In this document: piece after piece, positions 55,061-64,000 of the stretch
Position numbering within the stretch: the stretch's first letter is position 1
How the letters are laid out: every line of letters starts with the position of its first letter
Assembly (NCBI RefSeq): GCF_027595985.1
Contig: NC_073305.1
Span: forward strand, 107,071,535-107,135,534
Reading direction: 5' to 3'
Source: Sorex araneus
Lineage: Eukaryota; Chordata; Mammalia; Eulipotyphla; Soricidae
DNA length: 64,000 nucleotides
Translations under genes and position numbers: made by a program
The notes under the pieces: model-generated
Seen by the model: the letters and a program-made list of their open reading frames with translations, nothing else
What the model was told of the DNA's origin: nothing
The model's database searches: none

Positions 55061-55364
55061 TTAAAGTCTAATTTTTCACAATTAAAGTTTCACAATTTCA
55101 ACTTTTGTCACGTTGTGAATGTTGATAATGTATGCAACAATGTTAACAAGAAATTTTTGATTCTCTATTTTTAAAAAATTTTTTAAAAATTCTCGATATC
55201 TAGAAAAGCTCCAGAAATTGTCAATAACTTTAAAAACAATCTTTAGGAGCAGAAGGAATTTACATATTTCATGTATTTCGATCTTTACCATTTTAACATT
55301 ATTATTGCTCATTAAGAACATTTCCCTCTTCCTTCCTTCTTCCCTCCCTTTCTTCCTTCCTTTT

Positions 55365-55535
55365 GTTTTGGGGCCACACCTAGCAATGCTCAGAGATTAC
55401 TCCTGGCTCTGAACACAGGAATTACTCCTGGTGGTGCTCAGGGGACAATAAGGGGCCCTGGAGATTAACCCCCCAGTTAGCCACATGCAAGGTAAGCACC
55501 CTACTCAATGTAGTATCTCTTCAGCACCAAGAGAG
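55365..55535 (-). mobile_element. SINE-A, antisense
   Basis: GGGGCCACACCTAGCAATGC to AATGTAGTATCTCTTCAGCACC. Confidence 0.88.
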
Positions 55536-55692
55536 CCCTTTCTAATACATGCCTATTCCCTTTGGCATCATCACAGTTGTATTTGACAGATTTCTTTTGG
55601 TTTTCAGGAACTTAATAAATCATAATACAATCAGAATTGAAATAAAACCAGTTCTTTGCTATAGAGCTGGATTAAAAACTTAAAGATCACTT

Positions 55693-55693
55693 T

Positions 55694-55735
<42 letters not shown>
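55693..55735. repeat. (TG)n(TA)n microsatellite
   Basis: A TG run passing directly into TA repeats. Confidence 0.97.
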
Positions 55736-55737
<2 letters not shown>

Positions 55738-55849
55738 AATGAGGATATCTTAGAAGAGAGCCAAGTTGCAAAATCAGATACAAAAAATTTGCAAATTATT
55801 TTGATGGAGTAAGATAAAAGCCATTGGAAGATATTTTTTTTTATGGCGG

Positions 55850-55982
55850 CTTATACCCAGTGCTGTGGTGCAGTGTGGGCATTTCTGGTTTGGTGTTTGT
55901 ACTGCATTGCTGTATGGGCTAGGTTGTGTTTGGGTAGAGCTTAGCATGTGCTCTACCTCTTGAGCTTATTTCCTACCCCAGT
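55850..55982 (-). mobile_element. SINE-like, antisense, old
   Basis: TAGAGCTTAGCATGTGCTCT and GAGCTTATTTCCTACCCCA resemble a reversed tRNA-SINE head. Confidence 0.45.
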
Positions 55983-56416
55983 GAAGGCATTTTCAGCAAG
56001 GGATCTGTGATAAGGATGTAGGGTAGCTCTTGAAATCTGTTTGAGTAGTTTGTGTTTATGTAGCTAAAATGATGTCCCAGAAAAAAACAGGGCTAAGATG
56101 ATTCTCCACCTTCTGTGATGAAAAGTAACTTGCGAATTTGATTTCTTTAGTTGCTATATTTCAACTTTAAGTAATTAACTATCAATATCAAATAAAATTG
56201 AGAATATTTTTACTACATAATAAAAAGGTATCAATGAAAGTGAAGCTTGTCAGCTGGTTAAAGAAACTTGATTGACAGGAAGGGTGGAGTAGATCCAATA
56301 GATGGTGGTGAGGTATTTCAAAATTTTGGGACAGCTTTAACAGCTGTGAAAAAGTACTTCTGAAACGCATGCAATAATGTGAATCAATGTTCTATTAACA
56401 AGAAAAAAGTTTTCCA

Positions 56417-56590
56417 GGGGCCGGAGCGATAGCACAGCGGGTAGGGCGTTTGCCTTGCACGCGGCCGACCCGGGTTCGATCCCCGGCATCCCATATGGTC
56501 CCCCAAGCACCGCCAGGAGTAGTTCCTGAGTGCAAAGCCAGGAGTAACCCCTGAGCATCGCTGGGTGTGACCCAAAAAGCAAAAAAAAAA

Positions 56591-56611
<21 letters not shown>
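56417..56611 (+). mobile_element. SINE-A, young complete copy, with TSD
   Basis: GGGGCCGGAGCGATAGCACA, B-box ACCCGGGTTCGATCCCCGGC and a long A-tail. TSD AAAAAAGTTTTCCA at 56,403-56,416 and 56,615-56,628. It is the copy nearest a consensus in this window, with a tRNA-Ala(TGC)-like anticodon region. Confidence 0.97.
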
Positions 56612-56621
<10 letters not shown>

Positions 56622-56628
56622 TTTTCCA

Positions 56629-57270
56629 TAAAATTAAGAAGGAAAATAAGAAGAAGCTTGATGGGAAGTCTATGGTTGTACATAGTTAGCATCTGCCTTC
56701 CTTCACACTGTATCTGGAAGTGTTTTTATACATCTAAAACTATTTGAAAATAAATAGCTGATTAAATAAAAGAATATTGTGGATAGGTAACTGAGTCATA
56801 TGAGTCTCGGAGTTTGTTTCAAGTAAGGGAAATAGTTCTTTTATTGTTACATGTTATTGCAGCATCAGTTTGTGGTTCTTTTGGAATGGATTGCATTTGC
56901 CTAAACAATACAGGGAGGCACAGAGATTTTCTGATAGTGTCAGTTACAATGTAAGTCAAGGGGTGGGGCGTGAAGAATATGCTTAAACTGGCAATGCTGT
57001 TGTAATCAGAGTAGGCGAAATGAATGATGTGGTGAGGGGTTGAAACTCTAGATTTCAGACACCTGAACATGCATGAATGTGCCACATGTAAAACACAGTG
57101 AAGAGTCAGCTAAATAAGACGGTCAGTGTCACCAGCGGAGTGCTTCTCTTCCTTGGCAAGTGCCACTTTTAAAACAATATAGTCCTCTATAGCAATGCTC
57201 CTTAAACTTTTTGTCCACTCAGGAGCCCTTCTCACCTGAGACATGTTTATGTGACCCAAGGTATATTGGT
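56629..57270. other. No certain feature
   Basis: AT-rich DNA. 57,185-57,270 (TGCTCCTTAAACTTTTTGTC) may belong to the same old repeat as 3,880-3,910. Confidence 0.4.
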
Positions 57271-57288
57271 GTATGAAACAGGAGTAGA

Positions 57289-57472
57289 GGAGCTGGAGCA
57301 ATAGCACAGCAGGTAGGGCATTTGCCTTGCACGCGGCCCACCCAGGTTCAATTCCCAGCATCCCATATGGTCCCCTGAGCACCGCCAGGGGTGGTTCCTG
57401 AGTGCAGAGTCAGGAGTAACCCCTGTGCATCGCCAGATGTGACCCAAAAAGCAAAAAAATAAAAATAAAATA
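57289..57472 (+). mobile_element. SINE-A, complete, with TSD
   Basis: GGAGCTGGAGCAATAGCACA to GTGACCCAAAAAGCAAAAAAA. The TSD is AAACAGGAGTAGA / AAACAGGTGTAGA (57,276-57,288; 57,473-57,485). Confidence 0.95.
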
Positions 57473-57485
57473 AAACAGGTGTAGA

Positions 57486-58390
57486 AATCAAACAATGACT
57501 AATGATAAATTATAAAAATTATTTTAAAACAATTCTGTAAGATTTTTAAGGAACCCCACTTCAGTTATATGACCCAATATAGCCTTCACAGCATGTAGAA
57601 ACGATCTTAGCCAAGGCAGGCAATAGATAAGTAAGGGGAATTTCTATTTGAGAAAAATAGCTAGTGAACAGATTCCTCCTTTCTCCTACTCACTCAGGTT
57701 GAGTGTCGAAATCTTGCACTTACCCAAGTGTTTTTGAAGCATCAGGGCAAAACCATTAATGGTGACAGGATGGTAACAAGGAGAGGTTTGGGGGTGTGAA
57801 AGACAGAGAAAGAGAATGAGAGGCAGATTATGGAAAATACCTGAGTGCATTCCATATGATAAAATGTTTCCATTTCCCAAACACTCTCACATAAGCACAC
57901 ATATATAGTGTATTCAGGCTATCTTGTATTTTTAGGATATCTCTTGATCAAAAATTTTAAAGTTACAGCATAATCCTATTGTCTCCTGTTAATCTTTGGA
58001 AATCTAGCAGTTTATCTTGAAGAAGAGTGTGTCATCTTTAAAGTTTGAAAGGAACTTTTGAGAGGACAGGATTCCTTGCAATAACTTGCAAATCACTTGC
58101 ACCCTTCATTTATTTCAGAGAGATAGTCGTTCATGCAAGTAGTAGTAATTTGCTGGAGAAGTCAGCTCTAGAACCCACATACTGTTTTTTCAAATAGCTC
58201 TTGTAACTGGAGTTAATTATTTTCTCCAGTAAATAGGTTAAAGGTGCAGGAACTCAGGAGTATTATAAACAATAAATAGAGGTAAGGATAAAATAATTTT
58301 CTTTGTGCTTGTGTCAATCTAATCTTTAATTTTAGTTGATGCTGTTTGAGGAAACCATCCTTAGCATTTACAGCGATTATCACAAAGAAA
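57486..58390. other. No feature recognised
   Basis: AT-rich DNA without identifiable repeat or exon. Confidence 0.45.
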
Positions 58391-58394
58391 TACA

Positions 58395-58470
58395 GATCTT
58401 ATTATGAACAGTTTTGTAACTATCTATCTCATGGTGACTCAGTTAAAAAATAAATAAAATTGAAAAAAAA
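58395..58470 (+). mobile_element. L1 3' terminus, about 70 bp
   Basis: TATCTATCTCATGGTGACTC followed by an A-rich tail. Confidence 0.7.
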
Positions 58471-58479
58471 AACCCCTAC

Positions 58480-58660
58480 AGATTTCAAATCACACTGGAG
58501 CTGCCTGATAATAATGCAGATTTCCAGACCCCAACCCAACCTCCTGGCTGAATAACTATCTTTTGGGTCTGGACACAGCAATATGTTTGAAATACAATGT
58601 TCAATATGTTTGAAATACATATTGCTAGGTCCAGACCTAAAAGATTTTCATGTGCTTCTT
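58480..58660. repeat. MER5-like DNA-transposon relic with inverted repeat
   Basis: AATGCAGATTTCCAGACCCC resembles MER5A (hAT type). Arms at 58,558-58,586 and 58,617-58,645 are near-complementary around (G/A)GGTCTGGAC. Confidence 0.5.
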
Positions 58661-59915
58661 ATCCTAGAATTTGAGAATTCTAGAATACTGGTGTATCTCT
58701 TAACCAATATTTAAAGAATACTCATACTTAAATGTTAATGATGTATATCTATAAAATTTGGTTAATTTCTGCGCACACTCCTAAACAAGAGAATTTATTT
58801 CTGAGTAACCTCCCACCAACACACAGACTTCCCTAGCCTTACGCTTATAATCCATCTCTTCAGTTCTGTTTGGCATTACCCACTTATTTCACATTCTTCT
58901 TTCTCTTCTTGGCAAGGACTTTGAAAGGTGGTTAAAAACTAAATACCTAGAAGAGTGCCTCCTCCCATCTTCCCAGGCAAGTGCTCTAGGTAGTTCCTTG
59001 AGCCATTGGCAAGATTACATTCCCGTCTTCACATACTTGAAGGGAACCTAACTTCTACAGTCAATCAAGTCACATTTTTTACAAAACATCATTATTTCAG
59101 TAATTGTACTAGCATGCCTGGTAATTGCATTGACAGTAAGGGGGCATTCTGTGATCTTCCAACTGAAACCCATTTTTCGTTTTTCTTGCCCTTCAATCAA
59201 ATTTCATCTGTGTGCTGATTCTTTACTCCAAATATGCTTTACACACCACTCATGCCCTTAATCCCTTTTAGGTTCAATCCCTCTGTTATTTATCTCTCCT
59301 TGTTCCTGTTGCTGTTGCTTAAACTCACAGGAGTGCAATTAATTTGCTCTTTGTAGTTCCCGAATGACTATTTGAGGATGAATTAGCCATGCTCTATGGC
59401 TAGAACCAAGGATTGGGCTGCATTTGTTAAGTCACTCCTTCCTACTAGATTTAGCATGTCTAGTGCCCAAAGCAGACAAGTTCAAGTAGTCAAAAATTAA
59501 GGAAGAGTAATCCCCAAGATTTGTGGCAAGGTCATTAACAAATTAAGGATATACCGTGTTTTTAGGGGAAAGGCCTCAACTGCAAGATGCCAAATACAAA
59601 GAACTTGGTGCAGAACTCTTAGATTGCTATGTGAAGTTATTTTTTCTAGTGAACCCACTGTGTCCTCAAAGCTGGATATCTTTGCTGAAGTTTTCTGCAT
59701 TTTCTTCAAATCTCAGAATCCTGAGAAATTAAAAACAAAACAAAACAAAACAAAACTTCCCAGTCACTCCCTGTCATCATTCACAGTGGTCCAGCATTTC
59801 AGAGTAGATCAGAGCATTTTTTTTTCTCAATGAAAGAAAAGAGTTTAAATTTTTGGGGGGAAAGTCTGGAAAATACCAGATAGCAGATGAAGATGATTTC
59901 CAGATTAAGTTGGTT
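58661..59915. other. No feature recognised
   Basis: Single-copy-looking DNA with an AAAAC repeat at 59,730-59,755. No credible exon seen. Confidence 0.45.
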
Positions 59916-59919
59916 AATA

Positions 59920-60100
59920 ACTATTTTTTAAATTTTATTGAATCACTATGAGATAGTTACAAGCTTTCATGTTTGGGTTATAATCACACAATGATCAAAT
60001 ACCCATCCCTTCACCAGTGCATATTCCCCACCACCAAAATCCCTGGTATATCCCCCCTTTCCCACCCTCCCCCTGCCTCCATGGCAGACAATATTTCTCA
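59920..60100 (-). mobile_element. L1 3' UTR, antisense
   Basis: TTGAATCACTATGAGATAGTT and TCACCAGTGCATATTCCCCA. Confidence 0.85.
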
Positions 60101-60410
60101 AGCACTAGGTAAGAGTTACTAGAGGAAATACACTTAATTTTGTCAGGCAAGATTAAATTCTAGCTGCAGCACAGTAAATTTTTTACACAGATGGAAAGCT
60201 AGCCTGAAAATATGCTATAATTGTTATGGCTACTTTTAAAAGTAGCGTTTTTGTTCAAACATAGGAGTGTGTTATACGCACAGCAAATATCAATCTATCC
60301 CTCCCTTCTTCATTACTTTTACCACTTCTGCTTTCCAGAATCTTTAGCAATGTGTTTATTTTTGTTTTCTGAATAGTACCATTTACTCTATTTTAAAAAT
60401 GGTTGTCACA

Positions 60411-61514
60411 CATCCAACCCCATCAGAAAATGGGCCGAAGAAATGAACAGAAACTTTTCCAAGGAAGAGATACAAATGGCCAAAAGGCATATGAAAAAAT
60501 GCTCTGCATCACTAATCATCAGGGAGATGCAAATCAAAACAACCATGAGATACCACCTCACACCACAGAGAATGGCACACATCCAAAAGAACTAAAGCAA
60601 TCGCTGTTGGAGAGGATGTGGGGAGAAGGGGACCCTTCTACACTGCTGGTGGGAATGCTAAATGGTCCAGCCCCTTTGGAAAACAATATGGATGCTTCTC
60701 AAAATATTAGAAATTGAGCTTCCATTTGATCCAGCAATACCACTTCTGGGAATATATCCAGGAGAAACAAAAAACTATAGTCGAAATGACATCTGCACTT
60801 ATATATTCATCGCAGCACTATTTACAATAGTCAGAATCTGGAAAAAACCTGAGTGCCCAAGAACAGATGACTGGTTAAAGAAATTTTGGTACATATATAC
60901 AATGGAATACTATGCAGCTGTTAGAAAGGATGAAGTCATGAACTTTGCATATAAGTGGATCAACATGGAAAGTATCATGCTAAGTGAAATGAGCCAGAAA
61001 AAGAGGGACTCATTTGTGAAAAGATTGCACTCATTTGTAGAATATAGAACAACAGAGTACAAGACTAATACCCAAGAATGGTAGTATATATCACTAGGAT
61101 GTTGGGTCCATAGCATGAAAGGTGGCCTCACACGCTGGGGGAAAGTCATCCCAGACAAAGATGGGAACACCTAATAATATGTGACTGGAGATCCTGCATG
61201 GGAAGGGAGATGCGTGCTGTAAGTAGACTAGAGACTGAACAGGATAAGCATTCAATATCCCTATTTCAGGCCACAATACCCAAAAGGAAAGAAAGATATC
61301 AAATTGGAATGCCTCGCCACAGAGGCTGGGTGGGGTGGGGGGATAGGACTGGGGGGTGGGAGGGACACTGGGTTCATTGGTGGTGAAGAATGGACACTGG
61401 TGGAGGGATGGGCTCTTAAACATTGCATGAGGGAAAAACAAGAACAAAAATGTGTGAATCTGTAACTGTACCCTCACTGTGACTCACTAATTAAAAATAA
61501 ATAAATTTTTTTTT
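60411..61514 (+). mobile_element. L1 (5' truncated, 1.1 kb) with TSD
   Basis: It starts CATCCAACCCCATCAG and includes the ORF2 C-terminus ([17 protein letters not shown] residues), a G-rich 3' UTR and an A-rich end. TSD GGTTGTCACA with A-rich lead-in at 60,401-60,410 and 61,522-61,531. ORF2 is split over two frames and is not functional. Confidence 0.94.
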
Positions 61515-61855
61515 AAAAAAAGGTTGTCACAAACTCTGAATATTCCTGTTACCACTTAAGAATAGAATTCTGGATTTGTCAGTTGGTCTGGACGAATTGA
61601 AATGAAAACTTAGTTTTCTAATTCCCCTGTGGAGAGAGGCTAAAATGTGCTGACGTTCTGGTGATAAGATGTGGGGAAGCCATAAGGCAGCAGTGTAACT
61701 ACCACCAGAACAGGGATACCAGCCTGTCATTTTCATTCTACCTTTGTTTTTTTTTTTTTAAATCTGGGAAGTTACTGGAAAAGTCTGGAAGTAGAACAAT
61801 TATCTTATATCTCTGAAGATGGGAACTACAAAGTCAGGATGAAAGAGCAGAAAGA

Positions 61856-62032
61856 GGGGCTGGAGCAATAGCACAGCATGTAGGGCGTTTGCCTTGCACG
61901 CGGCTGACCCGGGTTCAATTCCCAGCATCCTATATGGTCCCCTGAGCACCGCCATGAGTGATTCCTGAGTGTAGAGCCAGGAGTCAGCCCTGAGCATCTT
62001 TGATTGTGACCCAAAAAGCCAAAAATTAAAAA
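61856..62032 (+). mobile_element. SINE-A, complete, with 17-bp TSD
   Basis: GGGGCTGGAGCAATAGCACA to GACCCAAAAAGCCAAAAATT; exact TSD ATGAAAGAGCAGAAAGA (61,839-61,855; 62,033-62,049). Confidence 0.96.
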
Positions 62033-62049
62033 ATGAAAGAGCAGAAAGA

Positions 62050-62755
62050 TAGGCATTTAAGTGTCTGTACTGATGCTGCATTCTCCCACTACAGCCTACA
62101 TATTGGTATGGAAAATTTACTTTATGCATGATTGGATCACTAAAGGTGGGTATCTGTGACATGATGTTGAATACCCTTAATTCATACTACTTCAAAGAAT
62201 TAATGTGAATATTGATGCTGATAAACTATGGGAATACACACAGACCCAAATCATAGCAATTAGCACATTTCTTTGATGAATATTTATTAACTATAAATTA
62301 AAAAGAAAGCATAGGAGTATTTCAACTTTTCACAAATTTCTGATTAAGAGCTCTTACGCATCTTAAAGTTAAAGTAGAAAGTCATTAAAATGATAAAGTA
62401 TTATTGTTATTGTAGTATTTCTGCCCTACTCTATGGCATACTGCCATGTGTTAAGGGACAAGTATGTTGCTGCTCAGTTCTGTCCTCATTCATGTGCTTC
62501 CCTGCACTGTAGATACCACATCCATGCCACACACTCTCTTGTGACTAGGGTTCTAGGTGTGGTTTGAATATGGTCAGTTAGATACGTTAGTGTGAAATTT
62601 GGGAAATGAGACTCAGAGGAAGCCACACTTCACCACAGCTGCCATTTTTGCTGTCCGTACTTTCTTGTGACAATCTTAACAGAGATACCACATGCTATGT
62701 ATGTGTGATAGTGGCTTTATCACTGAAATAATTCTATTTTCATAGATTCCAGAAA
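62050..62755. other. No feature recognised
   Basis: AT-rich DNA without identifiable repeats or exons. Confidence 0.45.
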
Positions 62756-62887
62756 CTGTCGTTTTTGTTTTGATTTTTGCTGGAGTTGGTGGGGGAAGTG
62801 TGCTCAGTGGCCCAAACGCCATTCTCAACGACACTCAGCCAATCAGACCAGATGATTCCAGGGATATGGTGCTATTCCTGCACCCAC

Positions 62888-62995
62888 TGTTGTACTGTCA
62901 TCCCATTGTTCATCAATTTGCTTGAGCAGGCACCAATAACATCTCCACTGTGAGACTTGTTACTGGTTTTGGCATGTCGAATACGTCACAGGTAG
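62888..62995 (-). mobile_element. SINE-B/LF 3' fragment, antisense
   Basis: TTGTACTGTCATCCCATTGT to GGCATGTCGAATACGTCACA. Confidence 0.88.
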
Positions 62996-63064
62996 GAACA
63001 AAATGAGAGTCATGCGCACACAAAGCATTTGACTCCTGTGGTACCTCCCAATTTCACTAGTGGA

Positions 63065-63232
63065 TTTGTTTGTTTTACTTTGGGTGGGAGTTTGGGCTAC
63101 AGTTTGGTGAGGCTCAAGGCTCTGTACTCAGGGACCACGTCTGGTGGTAGTGCTATGTGGTATATGAGAGATCAAACTGGGATCAATATGTGCAAGGTAA
63201 GCAACATAATCCCTGTACTATTTCTTTGGCCT
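63065..63232 (-). mobile_element. SINE-A, antisense, old
   Basis: CTCTGTACTCAGGGACCACG and ATATGTGCAAGGTAAGCAAC to ACTATTTCTTTGGCC. Confidence 0.75.
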
Positions 63233-63234
63233 TG

Positions 63235-64000
63235 CTAGTGGATTTTTGATTGCAGAAGAGGAGAATCTCCTTTGATGGTCTGGTCCAGGGTGTGAGTTTG
63301 GGGTATCTTTCTGAAGAGTGTGTCTGCATCGTTAGTCTTCCCAACTGCACCATCAACCATTGAATCTTTGAATGAATCACTTCCTTCCAATATTACAGTG
63401 GGTTTTATTCTCTATAATTAAAACCAGAGGCAAAGAGCTATTAGTCTCTTCCCATATATTTTCAGATTTAAGGGTATCTGCTTTTCTCCCTGAAGCTATA
63501 ATTATGGAAGCAGATGTTGAGAAGGAAAATTATGTGTGTCTCTATGTAACTAGTGAAGATGCATCTGATGGATATGGGGCACAAATACTTCACTTAAACT
63601 ATTGATTTGGAGAAAAATTTTACTACCACAGGATTACCTGTCATATTATGAAATGATATAGAATCTTAGAATGTGGTATTGGTTTAATAATAAAATTAAC
63701 CTTAAAATATGTAGCATTGTCTTAATAACTGATCAGAGGTAATAAACAATTACTAATGACCATAGAAATATAAATTCATGTGTTCTAGTGGTGGAAAATA
63801 TGCTAAATGTTGCCTGAAGTAAATTGAAAGTACAATCAATTTTAGAGAAGAGGTTTAAAAATATAATTACTACTGTTTGATTAGTTGTTATTAACTGCAT
63901 TGAATCAGGTATTAGAAGAAACAGGTATGTTCAGAGAAGAATTGGTCAATTTGTAAAGACAAATAAAAGAAACTACAGAATCTACAAACTAAAGAACTTA
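63235..64000. other. No feature recognised
   Basis: AT-rich flank. A 77-codon open frame at 63,372-63,605 has no recognisable domain and is treated as chance. Confidence 0.4.

Noticed and set aside
56417..56490. tRNA-Ala-like gene
   Set aside because: A- and B-boxes are present, but this is the head of a SINE that recurs throughout the window, with SINE tail and TSD. It cannot form a proper acceptor stem with its 3' part.
60403..61084. Two overlapping open frames as genes
   Set aside because: They are the two frames of a broken L1 ORF2 3' end flanked by a TSD.

Overview
This window is vertebrate, mammalian nuclear DNA. It carries one protein-coding gene with introns, HMGN3 (nucleosome-binding high-mobility-group protein N3), on the minus strand. 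The rest is dominated by retroposons. The tRNA-headed SINEs recur dozens of times with one signature: an A-box like TAGCACAGCGGG, a B-box like GGGTTCGATTCC, and a tail running from CATCCCATATGGTCCCC to GTGACCCAAAAAG. I associate this SINE type with shrews (Soricidae, probably Sorex), together with the matching L1 3' ends. The species is an inference from repeat style, not something the sequence proves.

Layout. Positions 1-19,500 lie downstream of the gene and are almost all repeats: a twin-primed L1 with a probable 3' transduction (53-2,390), a 93-bp-arm inverted repeat (3,571-3,776), many SINEs, old L1s, a possible LTR (about 7,397-8,112) and a small 5' tRNA-half retropseudogene (13,721-13,766). 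HMGN3 occupies about 19,550-53,900. Exon 6 with the stop and 3' UTR is at 19,550-20,025, exon 5 at 20,565-20,678, exon 4 at 21,995-22,045, exon 3 at 25,156-25,185, exon 2 at 31,885-31,935, and the exon 1 coding part at 53,711-53,725. Its CpG-rich promoter region covers about 52,710-54,000 and is split by a 176-bp GA tract. Positions 54,000-64,000 lie upstream of the gene and again hold only repeats and unrecognised single-copy DNA.

All HMGN3 exon joins are in phase 0 with GT/AG borders. They give a 99-residue protein (isoform a). A second donor inside exon 5 gives a 77-residue isoform b ending in GTEN. Both isoforms can be read directly from the sequence.

Repeat families are named here for convenience. 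SINE-A has a tRNA-Ala-like head and an A-rich tail, with target-site duplications (TSDs) of the kind L1 makes. SINE-B has the same head but a different body and ends in ACAGTG-type repeats instead of poly(A). LF is a long form of about 530-600 bp that shares the SINE-B 3' region but has no tRNA head. L1 denotes the shrew-type LINE-1 3' ends plus older mammalian L1. A further composite with internal repeats and an L1-like tail is at 35,560-36,830, with a second copy at 5,143-5,365. I saw no second protein-coding gene, CRISPR array, or functional tRNA or rRNA gene. The most unusual observations are the SINE-B/LF retroposons without poly(A), the tailless tRNA half, the L1 with 3' transduction, and the large inverted repeat.
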